Shown piece after piece: positions 48,643 to 56,162 of a stretch of DNA of 64,000 nt (positions are counted from its first letter, which is position 1; each line of letters opens with the position of its first letter). Below the pieces are notes generated by a model. It was given only the letters and a program-made list of their open reading frames with translations, had not been told where the DNA came from and made no database searches. The position numbers and the translations under genes were made by a program. This DNA is from JAXGXJ01 sp040772905 (GTDB taxonomy: Bacteria > Actinomycetota > Thermoleophilia > RBG-16-64-13): the NCBI GenBank assembly GCA_040772905.1, contig JAXGXJ010000006.1, positions 298,972 through 362,971 on the forward strand. Direction: 5' to 3'.

Positions 48643-49599
48643 TTACCGGCCCTGGTTCTCGAGGAACAGCTTGAGTTGCGGCAGCAATCTGCGGTTCTTC
48701 TCCTCCAGGACTTCCGTGCGCTCCCGGCCGCTGTAGTCGTACCAGCCCTTGCCCGACTTGATGCCCAGTTCGCCCTTCTCCACCTTCTCCACCAGGATGG
48801 GCGAGGGTTCGGTGGCGTTGCTGAGGCCTTTGAACACCCGCGAAGACACACGCATGGCCGTGTCGAGGCCGATCATGTCTTCCACTTCCATGGGACCCAG
48901 ACAGGCAAAGCGGAACCCGGTGCTGCTCTTCACGGCCACGTCCAGGTCCTCTGGACTGACAATGCCCTCATCCAGTAGGAAGTCGATCTCGCGCTCCAGA
49001 GCACCCATCAGACGGTTGACGATGAAACCGGGGAAGACTTTGCGCACCAGCACTGTGTTCTTGCCCGAGGCATGCATGAGGCGCTGCGTGGTCTCGTACA
49101 CGGCGTCGGTGGTGACGCTGCCGCGATGGACTTCCACCAGGGGGATGATGTGAGCAGGGTTGAAATAGTGGATGCCGATGACGTTCTGAGGCTGGGGCAG
49201 GCCCTCGGTAAGGGTGTCGATGGTGAAGCTGCCTGTGTTACTGCCGATCATCAGTTCGGGGTCGGCCGCCATCATTCCGGCCAGCAGTTCCTTCTTGGGT
49301 TCCAGCAGCTCCTGGATGGTCTCCACGGCGTAGGTACAGCCCGCCACCGCCTCCTCCATGTCGGTGGTGACCACGCCTTCGATGCGGGCCAGCACCGCCT
49401 CTGGGGGTTCCTCGACGAGGCCGTACTCGATGAACTGGCGCACGTTCTGATCGATCTGAGCCAGGGCACGGGTCATCGGCTCGTCGCGGCGGGCCACCAG
49501 GCGCACATCGAACCCGTGCTGAGCGAAAGTCTGGGCGATACCCTCGCCCATGGTGCCCGAACCGACGACGACGATCTTCTCTGTCTGCGTGTTAGTCAT
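48643..49599 (-). CDS. 3-Hydroxyacyl-CoA dehydrogenase (HbdH-like)
   Basis: 318 residues. The NAD-binding VVGSGTMGEGIAQTFAQHG is near residues 9-27 and the catalytic histidine in IGIHYFNPAHIIPLVEV near 135. GFIVNRLMGALEREIDFLLDEG and FRFACLGPMEVEDMIGLD form the C-terminal dimerisation domain. It interconverts 3-hydroxyacyl-CoA and 3-oxoacyl-CoA with NAD. The ATG at 49599 was chosen on family length; the ribosome site GGAG is modest. It is followed by the short-chain dehydrogenase gene after 54 bases. Confidence 0.9.
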   Translation of the reverse strand: MTNTQTEKIVVVGSGTMGEGIAQTFAQHGFDVRLVARRDEPMTRALAQIDQNVRQFIEYGLVEEPPEAVLARIEGVVTTDMEEAVAGCTYAVETIQELLEPKKELLAGMMAADPELMIGSNTGSFTIDTLTEGLPQPQNVIGIHYFNPAHIIPLVEVHRGSVTTDAVYETTQRLMHASGKNTVLVRKVFPGFIVNRLMGALEREIDFLLDEGIVSPEDLDVAVKSSTGFRFACLGPMEVEDMIGLDTAMRVSSRVFKGLSNATEPSPILVEKVEKGELGIKSGKGWYDYSGRERTEVLEEKNRRLLPQLKLFLENQGR

Positions 49600-49694
49600 T
49601 CCTCGCTTCTCCACTGCTCACTGCTGTCTATGAATGCCATGTCTGCTTCTCTTGAAATCGTCAATGCCTCGCCAGGAGCCGCCTCGCTGACACG

Positions 49695-49733
49695 ATGACA
49701 TCGCGCAAGAGATAAGATATATTTAGATATATC
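49695..49733 (+). promoter_or_regulatory. Promoter with overlapping palindromic operator
   Basis: ATGACA (49695-49700), a 17-base spacer and TATATT (49718-49723) form a good sigma-A-type promoter. A perfect inverted repeat GATATAT-TTAG-ATATATC (49716-49733) covers the -10 box. The local AT-richness is striking in this GC-rich window. It is 25 bases upstream of the small His/Cys-rich gene and would let a repressor block its transcription. Confidence 0.6.
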
Positions 49734-49758
49734 GCTTTACTTTCACAGGAGGGACTCC

Positions 49759-50067
49759 ATGCCGCACCACGGAAGAAGACCCAGGCACGGCCATCGCCCC
49801 GCGCCCTCGACCCACTCGGGAACAGGTCACGGTTCGCACCATCATCCCGGCCGACTTCGCGACCACGCACATCGACCCCATACAGATGAAGCCCAGGGAG
49901 TCCCGAACAACAGGATGCCTTGCGATCCATCCGGCTCCAGCGCAGACGCGGTTGCGCTTGGCCACCACGCGGATCTGGGCAGCCTTCCGGAGGAAGGCTG
50001 CCCCAAACGCGGCGGCACAGGCGAATGCATCGGCGACTGCCGTGCGTGTCCCTATGGGAGGCACTAG
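49759..50067 (+). CDS. Small histidine/cysteine-rich protein (possible metal-binding)
   Basis: 102 residues. The first half is rich in His, Arg and Pro (MPHHGRRPRHGHRPAPSTHS, then GHGSHHHPG). The second half has five cysteines, four of them in a compact C-terminal cluster ending ECIGDCRACPYGRH. CAGGAGGGACTCC precedes the ATG, and an operator-covered promoter lies just upstream. This is the only plus-strand gene inside the minus-strand island, lying between the thiolase and 3-hydroxyacyl-CoA dehydrogenase genes. Composition suggests binding of a transition metal such as Ni, Zn, Cu or Co. No family is recognised. A 12-bp hairpin inside the gene (49977-50003) leaves some doubt that the reading frame is real. 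Confidence 0.55.
   Translation: MPHHGRRPRHGHRPAPSTHSGTGHGSHHHPGRLRDHAHRPHTDEAQGVPNNRMPCDPSGSSADAVALGHHADLGSLPEEGCPKRGGTGECIGDCRACPYGRH
49977..50003. repeat. Perfect 12-bp hairpin, possible terminator for the thiolase operon
   Basis: GGGCAGCCTTCC-GGA-GGAAGGCTGCCC. It lies 170 bases beyond the thiolase stop on the minus strand and inside the plus-strand small gene. It could end the upstream half of the island's transcript. Confidence 0.45.
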
Positions 50068-50171
50068 GCACAGCGCAGCGGCCCTCTCAGGGGTCCCGCG
50101 CGGTTCTTCAAGGCACCGGCTTCTGCCGTCATGACCGTGCGTGCGCTGAGCTCGAGTGACGGTGTGGTTGC

Positions 50172-51356
50172 TCATCCCAGCTCGTTGCCGGCGATGAGCA
50201 CGCTCACCGTGGCCGAGCCCGGCTCTCCGCCCTGGTTGTGCGTGAGGCCCAGGCGAGGGTCCTTCACCTGCCGTTTGTCGGCCTTGCCCTGCAGCTGTTT
50301 GTAGACCTCGTAGAGCATGCGCAGGCCGGTGGCGCCGATGGGGTGTCCAAAACACTTCAGGCCGCCGTCGGTGTTGACGGGAAGCTCGCCCTCCAGAGTG
50401 AACGTGCCCGCTTCGATGTCGTCCTTCACCCGGCCGCGCGGGCTGAAGCCGAGGTCCTCCATGATGGTGAGCTCGGTGATGGAGAAGCAGTCGTGCACCT
50501 CGGCGATGCTGATCTCCTTGCGCGGCTCCTTGATACCGGCCTCTTTGTAGGCCGCGAGGCCGCCGCGGTAGGTCTCCTCCACGTGAGCAAGGTCGTAGAC
50601 CTGGCTGAGCCAACCTTCACGCCCGCCTTGGCAGATGGTGGCAGCCTTGATGTAGATAGGGTCGGAGCGGAAGTCCTTGGCCATGTCGGCGCGGCAGATC
50701 ACGGCCGCAGCGGCACCGTCACTCACGCCACAGCAGTCGTACAGGCCGAGTGGGTAGGCGATCATGGGCGCGTTGATGGCCTGCTCCAAGGTGATCTCAC
50801 GCTGGAAGTGGGCCTTGGGGTTGAGCGAGCCGTTGTAGTGGTTCTTCACGGCGATCTGCGCCAGGAGCCGCTTGCCTTCCTCGAAACTCAGACCGTACTT
50901 GGCGAAGTAGCCGGTGGCCATCATGGCGAAACCGGCGGCCGGAGTCTGGGTGGTGATGCGATAGCTCCAGGTGGCGACGGGACGGGTCTGGGGAAGGCCG
51001 GAGTACCCGGTGTCCTTAAGCTTTTCCGCGCCCACTGCGAGCACCACATCGTACACACCGGCGGCCACGGCGTATGCCGCACCGCGGATGGCTTCCGACC
51101 CGGTGGCGCATTGGTTCTCCACATGGGTGACCGGGATATAGGCCAGCTTGAGCGGGGTCGACATGATGGATCCCGACTCGCCGGCGAACACACTGCCCCA
51201 CCAGGCGGCTTCGATGTCCTTGGGCTCCACGCCCGCGTCTTCGAACGCCTCGTGGGCGGCGTCGATGATCATGTCTTCCAGGCTCTTGCCCCAGTTCTCG
51301 CCGAACTTCACGCAACCCATGCCGACGATGGCGACTTTGTCCTTGATGCTATCCAC
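50172..51356 (-). CDS. Thiolase (SCP2/acetyl-CoA acetyltransferase type)
   Basis: 394 residues of the thiolase fold lacking the short classical motifs, as in the SCP2-like branch. The nucleophile is C83 in VENQCATGSEAI; EVHDCFSITELTIMEDLG and LKCFGHPIGATGLRM give the second cysteine region and catalytic histidine. The chosen start is GTG 51356, three bases after the preceding gene's stop, with GAGGTG upstream. The upstream gene is an HMG-CoA-synthase-like protein fused to an OB-fold/Zn ribbon (DUF35), the partner type that in archaea bridges thiolase and HMG-CoA synthase. So the two probably form one complex that passes an acyl-CoA intermediate. Direction (cleavage or condensation) is not settled; cleavage fits the island. 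Confidence 0.88.
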   Translation of the reverse strand: MDSIKDKVAIVGMGCVKFGENWGKSLEDMIIDAAHEAFEDAGVEPKDIEAAWWGSVFAGESGSIMSTPLKLAYIPVTHVENQCATGSEAIRGAAYAVAAGVYDVVLAVGAEKLKDTGYSGLPQTRPVATWSYRITTQTPAAGFAMMATGYFAKYGLSFEEGKRLLAQIAVKNHYNGSLNPKAHFQREITLEQAINAPMIAYPLGLYDCCGVSDGAAAAVICRADMAKDFRSDPIYIKAATICQGGREGWLSQVYDLAHVEETYRGGLAAYKEAGIKEPRKEISIAEVHDCFSITELTIMEDLGFSPRGRVKDDIEAGTFTLEGELPVNTDGGLKCFGHPIGATGLRMLYEVYKQLQGKADKRQVKDPRLGLTHNQGGEPGSATVSVLIAGNELG

Positions 51357-51358
51357 CG

Positions 51359-52786
51359 TCAACACCTCACCGGCTGGCATTTCCACCAATAGTTGTAGAT
51401 GCCGTTCACGTAATAGAGACGGCGAAAGGTCATCTCCAGCGGGAGACCGACCTCGATCGCAGCCGGATCGCGGTCGGTCATGTCACACATGATGCGACCG
51501 CCACCTTCGAAGTCCACGAAGGTCACGGTCACCGGCGGATCGATGGACTGCATCAAGTAGTCGTGAGAGAACGAGAACACTTTGGCCGGCACGTCCACGA
51601 ACGAGTACGGATCCATCTCGTCCTTGGTGTGACACGTGACGCAGACGCGCTGCGGCGGATACTGCGGCGTACCGCACTTGCGGCACTTGGTGCCGGTGAG
51701 ACGCATCTCCCACGCGACTTCTCGCCATTGCGCCGCGGGCGACGGGGTCTTGATCTCCAAAGGCGGACGGGCGGGTGGCTGTAGCGGCAACAATCCGCGC
51801 AGACGCAGGTACTGCTCGTAGTTGTGCATGGCGAGCTTTGAATCGAGATGCCTCCGCACACCGCGGCGGTCTCTGAGCGAACCGATGCGCTCGGTGCTCC
51901 GCAGAACGGCCACATCGCACCCGTTGCCGTAGCAGGCCAGCAGAAGCTTCTCTCCCGCTGCGGCCCGCTCCAGCGCGGCCACCAGGCTCATGAGCGCGGC
52001 GGCACAACCCGTGTCTCCCACTGCACTGTGGAGCACGTCACGCACCTGGGTCTTGTCATCGAAACCCAGCTTCTGCGTGACGCTCTTGAGTTGGCGCGCG
52101 TTGGGCGCGTTCAGCGCCACCTGCGCGACGTCGGAGGGCGCAAGGCCGTGTTTCTTGAGCGCGTCCGAGATGGCGCCCCTCATGACCCGCAGGTAGCCCT
52201 CGTCCATGGCGAAGCGGTCTTCAGCCCCCCGGACGAAGGTGTCCTGGTCCGAGCGCCAGGTGTCCTGGATCTCGTAGTACGTGCTGTCGAAGTGCTCGAC
52301 CTCAGCCACCAGGTCGTCGGCGCTGATAAGGAGCGCCGCGGCACCGTCGCCCAGGTTCATCTCCGCCGCTCCCGCGGGGTACCCCAGGCGCATCTCGGCC
52401 GCTACCACGAGCACTTTGTTGGCGCTGCCAGCCGCGACCGCATCCAGTGCCGCCTTGAGAGCGTTGGTGCCGCAGCGCAGCGAGCCGGAGAAGTCCGTGG
52501 TGATGACCTCTGCCGGCAGAGCAAGGACGGACGCGATGGTGGCGGCGGTCTGCTTCTCTTTGTAAGGAGCTGTGGTCGAGGCGAAGTACAGACCCTGAAT
52601 GGCGCCGCGGTCCACTCCCGCGAGACAGTCCCGAGCCGCGGCGACGGCCATGGTGAGACTGTCCTCGTCGTAGTTGGCCACAGCCCGCTCGCCGGGCGGA
52701 GGCGCGGCTCCCCAAGCCCGCGCGATCTCCGCCCGACTGAGCCGGAACAGAGGCACGTACGCTCCGTATGAGGCTATTCCAGGCAT
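51359..52786 (-). CDS. HMG-CoA-synthase-like protein fused to a DUF35 OB-fold/Zn-ribbon domain
   Basis: 475 residues. Residues 1 to about 335 are a thiolase-fold domain resembling archaeal HMG-CoA synthase, with a nucleophile-position cysteine C105 (FSGSLRCGTNALKAALDA). Residues about 345-475 are a DUF35 domain: a zinc ribbon with C368, C371, C382 and C385, then an OB-fold beta barrel (VTFVDFEGGGRIMCDM). By my alignment the usual catalytic Glu is Thr71 (ASTTAPY for SES-PY) and the usual His is Asn226 (ALNAPNAR for FHQPNGK), so ordinary HMG-CoA synthesis is doubtful. It starts 7 bases after the Fe-S subunit gene with AGGAA upstream and ends beside the thiolase gene. Probably it is a condensing or cleaving partner of that thiolase. 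Confidence 0.82.
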   Translation of the reverse strand: MPGIASYGAYVPLFRLSRAEIARAWGAAPPPGERAVANYDEDSLTMAVAAARDCLAGVDRGAIQGLYFASTTAPYKEKQTAATIASVLALPAEVITTDFSGSLRCGTNALKAALDAVAAGSANKVLVVAAEMRLGYPAGAAEMNLGDGAAALLISADDLVAEVEHFDSTYYEIQDTWRSDQDTFVRGAEDRFAMDEGYLRVMRGAISDALKKHGLAPSDVAQVALNAPNARQLKSVTQKLGFDDKTQVRDVLHSAVGDTGCAAALMSLVAALERAAAGEKLLLACYGNGCDVAVLRSTERIGSLRDRRGVRRHLDSKLAMHNYEQYLRLRGLLPLQPPARPPLEIKTPSPAAQWREVAWEMRLTGTKCRKCGTPQYPPQRVCVTCHTKDEMDPYSFVDVPAKVFSFSHDYLMQSIDPPVTVTFVDFEGGGRIMCDMTDRDPAAIEVGLPLEMTFRRLYYVNGIYNYWWKCQPVRC

Positions 52787-52793
52787 GCTGTTC

Positions 52794-53624
52794 CTACTTC
52801 ACCAGGACGATCTCGCCGACGTAGACGTCCTTGGAGGTCTTCGCCTGGCAGCTGGCCTCCTGGTAGCCCGGAGCAGCGATCTTGAGTGTGTAGACGACGT
52901 TCGCAGGCAGACCTTCGAACTCGAAGTCGCCGAACCCGTTGGTCTTGGTGGTGATCGTCCTGCCCTCGCCGCTCAGCGCCACTTCGATGCCGGTCGCAAC
53001 CTCGTCGATGTCGCCGTAGACCACGGTGCCGGCCACGAACTTCTTGGGCAGATTACGATAGGTGACCTTCTCGCCCATGGCGTACTCGGGATGAAGGACC
53101 TCGTTCGACCCACCGGCCACCAGCCTGGCCACTTCGCTGGAGGGATCGTCCAAGTCGCCGAACACCAAGGCACCGCTGGGGCACGATTCCACGCAGCGCG
53201 GCTCGGGCTCGCCCGCGTCCAGCAGATGAGCGCACATGGTGCACTTCTGCGGCAGTTCAAGCTCGGCGTTCCACTCGATGCGGCGGTACGGGCAGGTCTT
53301 CACCAGGTCCTTGTTGCCCTTGGCCTTGACGGGATCGATCATCACGATGCCGTCTGGACGCCGGTAGATGGCGCCGGTCTGGTCGAGCTTGACGCAGGCG
53401 GCTGAATCGCAGTGGCTGCACATCAGAGGGACGTGGTCCACCTTCACGTGGGGATAGGTGCCGCGTTCGATCTCGCTCACCCTGATCCAGTTGGCGCCGC
53501 TCATGGGCTGAGGGGCGGAGTACCCCGGGTACTCGTTACCGGCGAACTCATCCCGGCAGGTGAGGAAGCAGTTGTAGCATCCGATGCACTTGTCGACGTC
53601 GATCGCTATTCCGAATCTGGTCAC
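52794..53624 (-). CDS. Transhydroxylase-type Fe-S (beta) subunit with C-terminal beta-barrel domain
   Basis: 276 residues. Twelve cysteines (C13, 16, 19, 23; C69, 72, 77, 111; C128, 131, 144, 148) can hold three [4Fe-4S] clusters. Residues about 196-276 form a separate beta-rich domain like a carboxypeptidase-regulatory/Ig module (GTVVYGDIDEVATGIEVAL, NGFGDFEFEGLPANVVYTL). This size and architecture match, as I recall, the small subunit of Pelobacter pyrogallol-phloroglucinol transhydroxylase. The GTG start (GGGAGG eight bases upstream) comes three bases after the Mo-subunit stop, so the two are translated together. There is no signal peptide, so the complex is cytoplasmic. It passes electrons to the Mo centre. 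Confidence 0.88.
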   Translation of the reverse strand: MTRFGIAIDVDKCIGCYNCFLTCRDEFAGNEYPGYSAPQPMSGANWIRVSEIERGTYPHVKVDHVPLMCSHCDSAACVKLDQTGAIYRRPDGIVMIDPVKAKGNKDLVKTCPYRRIEWNAELELPQKCTMCAHLLDAGEPEPRCVESCPSGALVFGDLDDPSSEVARLVAGGSNEVLHPEYAMGEKVTYRNLPKKFVAGTVVYGDIDEVATGIEVALSGEGRTITTKTNGFGDFEFEGLPANVVYTLKIAAPGYQEASCQAKTSKDVYVGEIVLVK

Positions 53625-53627
53625 TTC

Positions 53628-56159
53628 TTACGCCTCCCACTTACAGACTTCAACGAGAAAGGACATGTTGGCTTCGCCGTAGGCGTTCTTGCTGGTCATC
53701 TTCGACGGCGAGAGCAGGTTCACGCAGCCGCCGCGGTCGATGGAGTCGGCATTGCCGGGCTCCAGCGGATCGTACTTGGCCCCGGCCTGGTAGGAATGCA
53801 CCAGCCCCGGACGGCAGCGCTCGGTGACCAGAGCCACACCCACCACCTTCGCCCGATCGTTGTAGGCCAGGACGAGATCGCCGTCCTTGATTCCCCGCGC
53901 GTCGGCGTCGATAGGGTTCAGACGCATCGGCCAGTACGCGTACCCGTCCTTGACGATGCGATGCTGGCGGATGTCGTTCAACCAGTCGATCTTGTTGTCC
54001 TGATGGGTGTGATACGAGAACTTGGCATGCGGCGTCATCATGATGAGCGGGTAGGTCTTGGCCAGATCGGACTCATGACCCTCGTACAGCGGGATGTACC
54101 GCGGCATGGGCGGCCGCTCGTCGTCGTCCGGGAAGTGTTCCAGCAGCCGAGTACGGATGAACTCGATCTTGCCTGAAGGCGTGGCCAGTTCGGTGGCCTT
54201 GTCGGTGCCCTGGAGGGGATTGAAGCGGTCGGGGGTGTCGACCGGCCGGCCCTCGTAGTACCACTTGTTCGAGACGGTGGGCTTGTAGTCCTCGGGAAGC
54301 GAAGGCACCACGAAGTAGCCCTTCTTCTTGAACTCCTCGTAGGAGATGTACTTGGGCAGGTCGGTGTAGTCGAAGACCTTGCGGATCCAGTCCTCTTCCG
54401 AGTTGCCTTCGGTGTACTCCTCCAGGAAGCCCAGGCGCCCGGCCAACTCACAGTAGATCTGGTAGTCAGGCTTCGACTCCCACATAGGCTCGATGCACTT
54501 CTGCTGGTACATGAGGATGCGGTGGTTGCAGTTCACGTTGCCGTTGCCGTAGCCGCCCGGCTGCGCCCACTCCGAGATGTCTTCGTGCTCGAAGTTGGTG
54601 CTGGCCGGCAGGATGATGTCACCAAAGCTGGTCTCGCTCTGCCAGTGGCAATCCTGCATCACCACGAACTCCAGCTTGGGCGATTGGTACATGCGCACCC
54701 ACTTGCTGGTGTCGGTCATGGTGCTGATGAAGGAGCCGCCGTGGCGGTGGATCATGCGGATCTCGGCGCCGCCCGGGCCCGGCTCGGGGTACTGCATAGG
54801 TTTGAACTGCTGCTCGGCGTACTGCACGCAGAAACCCTCGCCCAGCCATTCGATGTGCCCGTCCAGGATGGCCTCGGGCAGCAGGATGCGGTAGACCTTC
54901 TGCGTCACTTCGTTGCGGTCGGGGAAGGTGGGCCGCTTGGCCACCAGGCCGAACACGTCCCAACCCACGTCGGAGTAGCCGGCGCTCTTGAAGCTCATGT
55001 CCAGCGGCGCGCCGTGAGCCGTGCCGCCCCACAGGTTCACGCCGTCCTTGCCGATGCCCTGCATAGCGGCCAGGTGGATCATGAGGCTGCACCACTCGGT
55101 GGCATACGAGTTGCGGCAGGCGCCCGCCGTGCCGTACTGGGTGCCGGTGGCGATCATGCTCTTCTTCGAAGCCCACTGCCTGGCGAAGGCCTTGATGGTA
55201 TGCGCAGGGATGTCGCAGATGGGCGCCGCCCAATCCGGCGACTTGGCGATGCCGTCGGTCTCGCCCAGGATGTAGGCCTTCCATTCGTCGAAGTGGACGG
55301 TGCGGTTCTCGATGAACCAGTGGTCGTAGGTATCGTCAACGATCCACTGGTAGGCGACGGCCTCTGCCAACGCCGCGTCCGTACCGGCCCGCGGAGCCAG
55401 CCACTTGTCGGCCATATGGGCGGCGGTGGCGTTGCAGTACGGGTCGATAAAGATACCCGAGATACCCAGCTCCTTCAGCCATTCCCGCCAGATGACGGTC
55501 TCCTGGCCGCCGTAGCCGCCGGCCGACGTGTTGGGATCGACCGACCAGTAGATCACCTGCTCGGTGTGCTTCAGTGCCTCAGCAAGCATGTCGAAGGCGT
55601 CGGACTGGCCGAAGCGCCAGTACCAACCCCAGGTATGCATGCTGCCCCAGTGCCAGCCCTCCCACGAGTCGGGGTTGTCCAGCAACTGGGTGTAACCCAG
55701 GATGTTGTAGAAGCGAGGCATGGGGCCCATCTTGTAGTACAGGAGCCCGTAGTTGTGGTGCGACGAGACGAAGGCCGTGATGGCGGCCTTGCCGTAGGTG
55801 CCCTGGATACGCTTGATCTCGCTGGTGACGATGTCGAGGGCCTCGTCCCAACTGATGCGCACGTACTCGTCCTTGCCGCGCAACTCAGGATGCCGCTCGC
55901 CGTCGGGGTCGAAGTTCTTGCGCTTCATGGGGTACTTGATGCGGTTCTCCGCGTACACCCGCATGCGCTCGGCGATGTTGAAGGGGTTGATGGTGGTCTT
56001 GCGCGGGTCGGAGAACTTCTTGCCCCGGGCCTCGATGGTCCAGCGACCGCCGTCCTCTTCGGTCAGGCGCAAGGGACGCATGCGGGTGATGACACCGTCC
56101 TTGACGGTCACCTTCACCATGCCCCCTATGCAACAGTTGATGAACTCTTGCTCTGCCAT
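53628..56159 (-). CDS. Transhydroxylase/catechol-dehydroxylase-type molybdopterin subunit (copy 2)
   Basis: 843 residues of the DMSO-reductase superfamily, bis-pterin type. The N-terminus lacks the CX2CX3C cluster motif of formate dehydrogenases and nitrate reductases, as in transhydroxylase-like enzymes. H134 (VSSHHNYG), D164 and S165 (NPDSWEGWHWG) and Y395 (KSAGYSDVGW) align, with an offset of about 10, with H144, D174, S175 and Y404 that I remember as active-site residues of the Pelobacter transhydroxylase. No Tat signal, so cytoplasmic. GGGAGGCG precedes the ATG; it begins three bases after the sister gene's stop and its own stop is three bases before the Fe-S subunit. Expected role: hydroxyl transfer between, or removal from, polyphenols. 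Acetylene hydratase is a more remote relative. Confidence 0.9.
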   Translation of the reverse strand: MAEQEFINCCIGGMVKVTVKDGVITRMRPLRLTEEDGGRWTIEARGKKFSDPRKTTINPFNIAERMRVYAENRIKYPMKRKNFDPDGERHPELRGKDEYVRISWDEALDIVTSEIKRIQGTYGKAAITAFVSSHHNYGLLYYKMGPMPRFYNILGYTQLLDNPDSWEGWHWGSMHTWGWYWRFGQSDAFDMLAEALKHTEQVIYWSVDPNTSAGGYGGQETVIWREWLKELGISGIFIDPYCNATAAHMADKWLAPRAGTDAALAEAVAYQWIVDDTYDHWFIENRTVHFDEWKAYILGETDGIAKSPDWAAPICDIPAHTIKAFARQWASKKSMIATGTQYGTAGACRNSYATEWCSLMIHLAAMQGIGKDGVNLWGGTAHGAPLDMSFKSAGYSDVGWDVFGLVAKRPTFPDRNEVTQKVYRILLPEAILDGHIEWLGEGFCVQYAEQQFKPMQYPEPGPGGAEIRMIHRHGGSFISTMTDTSKWVRMYQSPKLEFVVMQDCHWQSETSFGDIILPASTNFEHEDISEWAQPGGYGNGNVNCNHRILMYQQKCIEPMWESKPDYQIYCELAGRLGFLEEYTEGNSEEDWIRKVFDYTDLPKYISYEEFKKKGYFVVPSLPEDYKPTVSNKWYYEGRPVDTPDRFNPLQGTDKATELATPSGKIEFIRTRLLEHFPDDDERPPMPRYIPLYEGHESDLAKTYPLIMMTPHAKFSYHTHQDNKIDWLNDIRQHRIVKDGYAYWPMRLNPIDADARGIKDGDLVLAYNDRAKVVGVALVTERCRPGLVHSYQAGAKYDPLEPGNADSIDRGGCVNLLSPSKMTSKNAYGEANMSFLVEVCKWEA

Positions 56160-56162
56160 GTA

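Noticed and set aside
51359..52786. Plain annotation as HMG-CoA synthase of the mevalonate pathway
   Set aside because: Two catalytic positions appear replaced, no mevalonate gene is nearby, and the gene sits in a catabolic operon.
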